NCBI RefSeq assembly: GCF_023856365.1
Contig: NC_064537.1
Span: 11,657,072-11,721,071 of the forward strand
DNA from: Brienomyrus brachyistius
Taxonomy: Eukaryota; Chordata; Actinopteri; Osteoglossiformes; Mormyridae
Direction: 5' to 3'
Length of the DNA: 64,000 bases
The notes under the pieces were generated by a model that had not been told where the DNA came from, did no database searches, and saw only the letters and a program-made list of their open reading frames with translations. Positions 55,461-64,000 of the stretch are shown one piece after another; positions within the stretch are counted from its first letter, which is position 1; each line of letters starts with the position of its first letter. Position numbers and translations under genes: made by a program.

Positions 55461-57239
55461 TTCTCGCTCCACGCCGTCATGCTTCCAACCAAAAGGACTG
55501 GCGACCTGAAGCGAGCTGTCATAAATAGCCTAGCTGTGTGTCGTGCTGACACCCTGTCATGCAGTCTTATAAGCAAGTATCACGTGACACAGCGATGGGG
55601 CTTTGTTTGGGGACAAGAATTGAGATGCATATAATAAAATGTAGGGGAGGAACGAAAACAAACGACACCCTTAACGTTAGTATAAAGGGAATTAAACATC
55701 TGGATGTGGAGGTATTCTTGTTAGATGTGAGAAAATACAACTCGGCATTAAACGAATACAGACTGGATGAACAGAATGAAAATGCACGTGATTCCCGACC
55801 TCGTTATATCAGTATACTGCCGATCTTAAAATTATGCGTGTTTTTTGGGAGGAGTCTCGAGAGGAGACCCTCTCTGAGGGTCTGCGGGTAAATTTCAGCT
55901 TTTCAGATCCAAACAAATGCAATCCGAAATAAACAATATCATAACACTTACTATCAGCAATTTATGTCGTGCCAGCTTGTATACTGAAAACAGATTCCTA
56001 TATCTCACGAGCGTGTGCACACAAAACCGTGCAGTGATACAGCGCCCAGGACTTGGAAGGGCTCACTGCAGAAGATTCTCTACTGCCGTCTAGCGTCAGT
56101 TACCAGTACTGAGTTTTCGCTCCTTGACATTTCACATCTCAGCTGACTCCAGATGCTAGGTCTTTCGTTTTTTCTTTCCACAAATGTTTGCACACATCTT
56201 TCACAGCGTTACATGAGTAAATACTACCTACAAGCTCCATGACATGAATGCTGTGCCATTACTGAATGCGTATGTCATACATTTTTATCCAAGCCATTAA
56301 TTATTTTGACTAACTGTAACCACAGAAATATTTATATCGTATTGTATTTCAGCTGTAAGAAGCCAGTCACACAAGCTGTCAGCCCTACCGCACAGGTATG
56401 AAACCGCTGAAGGCAAAATTTTTCAACGCTAAGGCAATGGTTCTTTTTGTAACAAAACATAACAGGTTGAAAGAGCTGAGAAATCGGTTAATTTTTAGGT
56501 GGAGTATTCAGTGGAGTCGTTTGAGAAAGTTTTCCACATTGTACCATAAAAAAACAAAGTTGTTTTAGGGTAACATATTGTTGCATATTTTACAGAGAAT
56601 TGCAGCATTTGAGGCAGTGGCGGAATGACTGTACAGTAAGACCTGGGTAAAAATGGACTATGCTGCAAAGTCACACCTAGGTCCTGCCTTGCCAGTTGCA
56701 ACAGTTATATATGACGAAATTTAAGTAGCCTCCAAATATTGTACCCATCATGCACTGCAGTAGTTAGCAAATTCCAGAGACGTGTTTTCTTTTCGTTAAA
56801 TACACGTCCCAACAGCATAGTTTGACTGCAAATGTTTACAAATAATTACGTTTCAAAATTGTTTGAAATATTGTACTTTTTTGTGTACACTCCCACCATT
56901 ACGAGATTGTATACATTAAAATGAGAAATATAAGAGTGACTGGTCACAAGTATGTTTAGTATGCGTGACATCAGTGGCTTAATTCTCAGCAAACTTTCAC
57001 ATTTACGTGGTAGATCTGTAGTAAAATGGGGGCTGGGAACATCTCAAAAGTATAAACATTATTAATGTGCCATCAATGATACAGGAATGTTCTTTCCTGT
57101 GCATTTTAAGGTTACCTATAGCTAAGGGTACAACTGGTAGACCCTTAAGGGTACAGCCCCAGGGACAAATAAAGGTATATTTTTACTTGTTTTCTGAGAG
57201 TGTATAGATCTGACACTCAAATGCCAATTGTAAGTACTT
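55461..57239. other. Non-coding upstream flank of dgke
   Basis: No exon, RNA gene or named repeat is recognised. Open frames up to 110 codons have no family features. Confidence 0.4.
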
Positions 57240-57790
57240 TTCGCATTGGACAGGGGTCAGCATGGGCAATGTGAGCAGTCTGTGGCTACGGAGCCCCTGG
57301 AGCAGCAGGCTGAGATGTACCGTTTTTCTGACACCTTTCTGTCATAGCCAGCATTAACATTTTCAGTAGCTTGTGCTGCCGTGTCTCTCCTGTGGGACCA
57401 GACCAGACAGACTAGCCTTCACTCCCCACGCACACCAATGAGCCTTAGATGCCCATGACCCCATCACGGTTCACTGGTTGCCCTTCCTTGGTCCACTTTT
57501 GGTCGGTACTGACCACTGCATACCAGTAACACACCACAAGACCTCCCGGTTTGAAGATGCTCTCACCCAATCATCTAACCATCATGGTTTTGTCCTTGTA
57601 AAAGTCCCTCAGTTCCATACACTTGCCAATTTTCCTGCTCTCAATGTATCAACTTCAAGAACAGACTGTTCACTCACCTATTATATAATGGCACCCTTGA
57701 CAGGTGACATTGTAACATGATAATAAATTTTATTCACTTCAGCTGTCAGTGGATTTTTCGATATTATGGCTGATCAGTAGATGTCACCTT
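57240..57790 (+). mobile_element. Fish DNA-transposon-type repeat remnant
   Basis: It ends TTATTCACTTCAGCTGTCAG then ATATTATGGCTGATCAG, the end of a widespread fish repeat. It contains CAGACTAGCCTTCACTCCCC. Coding potential is destroyed. Confidence 0.5.
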
Positions 57791-59199
57791 GCCTAGTGTT
57801 CGTGTAGTCATAATAGCGTAAGATGCCATATTTATGATTTATAATTTTGAATTAGATTGGTTGAGGATGAATTTGCTTTTAAGTCAAATGCTTTGTCTTA
57901 AGAGATTTCTAAGTTGCTTCGAAAAATGAGTTTTCCGTTTATAATCATGATTAGGGTAAGTGGTTAGGAGATGGATGTTATGACGATTGCAGTTTTGGAG
58001 TTGAGCGAAACTGGTATCCACGATAAGCAGAGTAATTCCCACAGAATTCTGGCCACAAATAAACCTGATGGACCTCTGCAAGCTTGACATGTGCGAGATG
58101 CTGCAAAGTAGCTCAGACATCATCCTCATGCCTTCACAGTCCTGTCAAACTGAAATGTGATGTAACATGAGTGTGAGTGACCCCTCACCCTCATGGGTCA
58201 CTTAAGTGGCAGAAGTGAAAAGGCTTCTCTCAGTTTGCCTACTTGACTTGCTGATCATCCTCATACAGTAGGCAGCGACATTTATTTATTACGTCGTTCA
58301 TACATTCCGTGATGTCTGTAGTGTAAGATTTAAATTAGTATCTACTAATAGTAAAAAGACAAAGAGAATAAAATAGCCAAAGAACGCATTGTTATAGTTA
58401 AACAGTGATGTAGCATATCTCAGATTCTATATCTTCTTTTAAGAATAAAAATAGTTTAATAGCATGTTATAAACTCAGTTGTCATACACAAATAATCACT
58501 GTCAAAATGTCCATACTGTACAATATATAATTTTATTACATATACACACATTGATGGCAGAATCCACACTTTAGAGCAAATACACTGTGCTCCGTTTCAG
58601 TATTGTCCAGCTTATTCTCTCTCTCTCTCTTGCTCTCACTCTCGCTGTCACTCTTTTTCACATTTTCTAAAGTTGCACTGTAGATTAAATGGTATGAAAA
58701 CGGTGCATGAGCTACCCCGGCGGATCCGGGCGTTTATGCGAAGCTTCCTCCCTGATTCGAACCCTTGCACGTTGTTCAGCCGCGCCGCTGCACGCCTCGC
58801 AGCATGCGCTGAGCCAGGTTCGTTTTCATAGCTCTCCTCAGGTTGGCCTTTCGGGTCACATGTTCCCCGAGCCCAGATCCCCGTGGAGATGGGGGAATGA
58901 ATGGGCACTTTGTTGCTCCCCCAAAAACAACCTCTAATGGCATTCTGCTCTGAGACGGAGTGAATTCCTCTGAGAGGGGGGGGCCAATCCCAAGGGACTG
59001 CGTAAAAAAATCTGTAGAAGACGAATAATGCTACAAATTTTGCATTCAAATATGCAACAAATGTTTTTTTCACCTAATTTAAAAACAGCAACAGTAAAAA
59101 ATTAAAAGATATAATAAGAAAAGAACAAAAGTACAGACAGATCATAATAAATTAATTTCTCATAGTGTTGGAACAGCTGTAGGTTTGTGGATTTCCAGC
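57791..59199. other. Non-coding, AT-rich DNA with a (CT)n tract
   Basis: A (CT)n run lies at 58615-58645. A GC-richer island at 58710-58990 has a 141-codon minus frame with no recognisable domain, which I do not call as a gene. Confidence 0.4.
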
Positions 59200-59545
59200 A
59201 GATTTCTGATATTTTCTGGAGTCTGGTGTTCCGGCATGACGATGTCAGTCTGAATCCAGGAAAGGCGTCACCATCCGACTCTTTGTTTAAAACAGCTGGT
59301 CTATTAGCACAAGGACAGATAACATGAATGAACAATTAAAAGATCACAGCACAATTTTTTGGTTCACTCATTTCGCAGCCTGATTCTTCCCCATTTCTCA
59401 TTAATAAAGAGCATCTTCTTTGCTTCATGGGTCTTCAGTCCTGCTTCTAGGAGCCTGATACGAACTGTCCCAGCAATGCACTTCACACCTGCACTTAATG
59501 TTTCCCGTTCCTTTTGAAGGTCACTTGGTGTCTTGCTACGATTCA
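59200..59545 (-). pseudogene. Tc1-like transposase fragment
   Basis: A minus-strand frame 59546-59364 reads like the second helix-turn-helix region of fish Tc1-like transposases (GTVRIRLLEAGLKTHEAKK). Sequence downstream to about 59200 may be more of the same, but it is frame-broken. Confidence 0.55.
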
Positions 59546-62500
59546 TGAGAAACTGCTGGATAAGTTGACAGTCATATACGGCATTAGAAAGTTGCTTCTA
59601 CCTGGCTGGTTTTTGGTTGTTCACAGTGTCTAATGCTTCACATTATTCTTGTGTACTGCTGTTGTGAAGTTTTGAACCTGGAAGGAACCCGCTGTTCAGC
59701 GTAGCCTCCTGCCAGCAGAAACATGATTCAACCAGGATTTTAAATGCAGATTTGAGTGGTCTCTCATTTTTTTCATGGCTGTATGTGTGATTAACCTCAG
59801 TGTACTTGACATTGACTTGTGTACACTGCTGGCCCAGGTGGTAAGTACAGGTTTGCTGCTCATGAGCACCCCCTATGGACTGGTCAGGGGCATTAATTTC
59901 GCCAGGTGCCAGCAGCATACCGCATGTCACTCTTATTCTACAATACCTGCCTGAACTGTGCCTGTCTCCTTGGCCTGTTGTGTGCAAAGGAGAGCAGATC
60001 AGCTTTAAATGTGATGCCTGACATTTACCAATAATCTGAATTTTACAAACACTTCCATCTGCCTCCGATAAGCCGTTATTTCTTCTCACCTTTTTTGCTG
60101 TTCCATTCCACCAAAGCCACAGGGGAGATCAGAGACCTGGAGCAGAGGGAGAAATTTGTTGCCTTCTGACAAAATGTCTCCTTGCCCCCCAAATTTTCCA
60201 CATCCAAGGGCCCCTGTAAAGTTTTTCCCCTCCTGAATCCAGGATATCCTTGTCCCTACTGGAGCCCAACTGGGGGCAGTTGTTGAACGCAACCCTGCTG
60301 TGTTTCCCCACTTCTGCCATCTCAAGGCTCCTAACAACAACTCTGACACTTGTGAAATATATTATACCAAAAAAAAAACCCAGATTATTGAGTAAACAGA
60401 TACCAGATACACATTGCAGTGCTCTTCGCCTGCGTCAGGAACTCCTCACTCAGACTTTGCGAGTCCTTTCCGCGCTGAGTGGAACTCCCTGTGCTATACA
60501 GCTATGCTCTCATTCATTATCTGCACACGGCACACTCACGGTGGCTGGAACACCAAGACTGTGAAACCAACCTGAAGATCGGACCATGACAGCTTCACTG
60601 TGACAACAGCTATGGTTGACGACCTCCAAGCTCAGATCTTCCCCCTGCACATCCAGGACTCTCAAAAACTCCCCCCCCCTTGTGTACTCATTCTTAATTA
60701 CTAATTGCTGGTGACTTTACATGGCAAGCCAAGATTATAGAAGATAAACAATTTCAAGATATCCAAGTAAAACTATTTTAGAGATGTATGCAGAGGAGCA
60801 AATTTAAACTAGCTTCACATTAACTGACTCGCAGTACATATCAGACTTTGGCTTTAAAAAGAGATATTCCAGTCTGTTTGGAATTGATATTTAAACAAGA
60901 ATACATTTAATTAAAAACGAAGCCATTTGGCAATTATTTAAAGCTAATTTGGTTGTGCTTTGACACAATTAGAGTTATTCATACCAGATACTGAATCATT
61001 GGCTGTCAGTCATTCCAGTTTTAGACAGAAGCTTATTTTTTCACGTTCTAATACTGGAAATTGGTGTGTGAGTATCTTAACTACTGGCGTTAATAATGCA
61101 TGTTAAAAACAGCACGAGATATTGCAGACAGATGTAAATAAGATTTCAGATGCTGTTGACAAAACCAGGGCAAATGCATGCTGACTGAACATTTATCTTT
61201 CTTATGTGCGGTGTGCGTGATAAATTGTCTTGGTCTATAGGGTAAAAGTGCAGAGTGAAGTTGATGGATGATACAACTGATCAGACAATAAGTCCCTTGG
61301 TTTTTTGTATAGCATTTCTGTTGATATGCAAACATATACATAGCTAATCTTTACTCTCAGCTCGGAAACACCATGTGTAGTAAATGTATATCTCTTAAGT
61401 GACAACTAAGTTATTCTTATAATGAACAGGTTACTTATACGATAACGATTTTAACACTTTTTATATAAGCCGCCTGTGAGCGCCGCGGAACTGTTGTTCA
61501 AAAGCAAAAACATTGAATTGTACGCAAATGTTTAGTGCGTATTCAAACAAATGTAGTAAATGTAAGCAAAACATATAATAACATGGGCGTGTATCTCAAA
61601 AACTCTGCGCTTGCTTTTGTGAAGCCCAAAAGATTTTGCTTAAAGAAATTATTGTTAAGTAGCTGAACACATGATACCGAAATAAAAAGCGCACAGGAAA
61701 TACGAGGAAACAGAGCCGGTGTGGGAGGGGTCGCTGCTATCGGTGAGCCGTCATGACTGAGCGGTCAGCTATGAAGCCGTCCCTGACCTGCAGCCGAGGT
61801 CAATATAGTAATTCACTTCTCTTTCAATAGTACAGCGGGACTAGTTTGTACATTTCTGGCACGTCTCACTGTTATTCGAGTGTTTAAAAATGGCGTCTGT
61901 GACTTCAGGCTTAACGCGGAAAAGAAGCGGCTAAACGTATAAGAAAAGTCACACCGACATCAGACTTACTGCTTTAGCGATCGCCGCGCCGCAAGTGTAA
62001 CATCTGACCAAATTAGAAGCTTTAACCGATTTTTTCCCCCGATGGAAAACACGTGCCTCGAACTAGGAAAACATGGAAACTTACATGAAAGGCTTATTTT
62101 ATACAGCCTAATTTTAATATTATATGTCTCATATAGGGCAGCCTGTAACATCTGTCAAATTAATGAACTGTTCACTGCCTTTCACTTTCAAGCCATTTTT
62201 CTTCTCATGAGAAAATGTGGTTATCACATTACAGCTTACTAAATGTTTACTATTATACTACGAAGATCGTCTAAGTACAACAATGTCAATTCGTTAACTG
62301 GATTTTGTGGGGACTCCTTCGGTGAAATAGCCTATTATACACCTGAATCTGAAAAAAATGCAGCAATACAAAACATTATTAAATCTGAATGCACTATTGT
62401 GTGCATGTAATACAAAAACATCCACTATAAATCATTAGTGTAACTTTGTTGAAAGTAGGCCACTGACTGAGAATATATGATAGGACGGTAGTGCAATAAG

Positions 62501-64000
62501 CTTAAAATAAAGGATAGAAATTACATCGAAGCGAATAAAATATCGAGCAATATCCTTTTTCCTCACACGAAGACAGTTTCGAGTAGTGTAGTTGATTTCA
62601 GATTCTCCGTGAATGTCAGACATGCCAGCAATATTCCGAAGTAGTGGAAATAATATCTATGGAGAAAATTGTGGGGAAAGTAACAAATTAATCAGTTATA
62701 CTGTACGTACGTATTTGCGTAGAGGACATTGCTGAGGAGATACAAAGGGCATTATGCGTATTTTACGATTGTTAAACTATGGTGAGTTTTGTTGCCGGAA
62801 TTATTCAGAAACGGGGATTGAAGAGTCTATACGGGTTTAAATAAAGTGATTTCGTGGGAGCTAAACTTTTAATATGCGTAATATGTAGTACTACACTTCT
62901 AAATGATTAGCCATATAGGTAACTGTAGGCCTAAGTGACGCCCTCAAGTATGAACAAGCTACGGAGGTGCAGAAATACTGCATGTTTAATGACGGGTAAG
63001 GAATTGAACACCAATGCAGAAGAAACACGTCAGTTAGTACGCACCACTTTTTATACAGAAAATGCTCGAAGCAGCTTTCTTTTTCAACTAAATTTGACTC
63101 GTCGTCTAAACATTTGTTTAGGCTGTTACCAGGATTTCTTAAAATGCTTTTGAATTTTTCTCTGAGATAAAAAGCTTCACTGGAGCATTCATATACATCG
63201 GGGGAGGCTTGTTGTAATTTTACTGATATAAATATTAATGCTAAAAATGTACCCTAAAATTCATATTAATGCAATCGGAGTGCAGCGTATACTGAAAAAT
63301 ATTTTCGTTATATTTTCAAAAAATGTCGAATGCAATATAGTATTCTTGGTATTTTCTTTACTGATTACGGCATATATTTTTAGGAATTTCATTGATAAAA
63401 ATCCACATATTTACCGAATGTCAACTTTCAACGTAAAATTTAGCATCTGTAATACTACAATAAATCTTAATTTCTAAAGTTATTTTCATATTAATGCAAC
63501 AAAGATACGATCAAAATTACTACGTGAAGACTGTAAACTATTTTAAACGTCAAATTTGGATAATTTGGACTAAACCCTTTTAAATGTTTCAGGAAGGTAT
63601 TTTTCCAGTGTTTCTTTAAGTACCGATATTATAAATACTGGGACCCATGTATGACAAAAGACAGCGCTTAGCTGCTGAACAGTACTGTAAAAAATATATA
63701 TTTTTTTTATCTCCATTTTTTGTGACCCAACCAACTTTAAATATATTCTAATACATCGCACACTATGTAAATTTAGCAGATTTGATGGTTTACTTATATT
63801 CAAATTAATTTTCAGACCTATAAAGACTACAAAACTGACTTAAGTGATATAAAAATCCTTCGTGACTTTCCTCCTTAATCTCTCAAGGATGAAAACGATG
63901 AAAATCGATTGAACGTCTTATCTTTCAATAGAAATATAACCTATTCTTTCAGAAAAGGTAAATTATGTGGTGCCCTGCTTAACATGGACGATAATTACCG
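59546..64000. other. AT-rich gene-free region
   Basis: No exon of the expected neighbours (for example C17orf67 or NOG orthologues, which lie beyond DGKE in mammals) is recognised. About 61.69-61.8 kb is locally GC-rich and could be a conserved non-coding or promoter segment, but nothing in it proves that. Confidence 0.4.

Noticed and set aside
58648..59073. 141-codon minus frame in a GC-richer island
   Set aside because: No domain, no splice partners and biased composition. It could be a repeat or regulatory island, so it is not called as a gene.
59546..64000. Search for the NOG or C17orf67 orthologue beyond dgke
   Set aside because: No frame with noggin-like or C17orf67-like residues is visible; they may lie outside the window.

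Overview
This is vertebrate, almost certainly teleost, nuclear DNA. The genes are intron-rich, with GT-AG exons that splice in frame. The repeats are fish-type: Tc1-like transposons, non-LTR elements with (GATG)n or (TTG)n tails, palindromic MITEs and tRNA-derived SINEs. Two gene families dominate, TRIM25 on the + strand and DGKE on the - strand. They lie tail to tail, the same arrangement as the TRIM25-DGKE pair of mammals. The species cannot be fixed from the sequence alone.

Layout. (1) Positions 1 to about 25.8 kb form unit 1 of a large tandem duplication; about 26.3 to 43.3 kb is unit 2. Position 1 matches 26642. Each unit carries one complete trim25-like gene: 15071-21805 (13 coding exons, 669 aa) and 31459-40837 (12 coding exons, 663 aa). 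Unit 1 also holds a third, RING-only truncated copy (12947-13345), made by a small internal tandem duplication that kept the putative interferon-responsive promoter. (2) Unit 1 was later hit by a full-length Ty3/gypsy LTR retrotransposon (3171-11102, coding on -) and a 5'-truncated LINE (1299-2280, -). Unit 2 preserves the empty target site of both. (3) Unit 2 introns carry their own insertions: a solo-LTR-like repeat, Tc1-like remnants, and a LINE (37025-38218) nested beside Tc1-like ends. (4) 46100-54914 holds a complete 11-coding-exon dgke gene on -, 571 aa. (5) 55-64 kb is mostly AT-rich non-coding DNA with a promoter-like CCAAT/ETS cluster near 55.43 kb and transposon remnants; I see no gene there.

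Function. TRIM25 is an interferon-induced RING E3 ligase of antiviral RIG-I signalling; DGKE is a membrane diacylglycerol kinase that makes phosphatidic acid. They are probably linked by conserved synteny only. The most unusual biology is the trim25 family: two intact paralogues with very similar RING/B-box exons, a B30.2 exon in which replacements greatly outnumber silent changes, an array of phase-1 symmetric linker microexons that has itself grown by duplication, and a RING-only derivative. The second highlight is the young LTR element: its Gag is PNMA-like, its primer site matches tRNA-Thr, and its pol opens in the -1 frame without an ATG at the junction.
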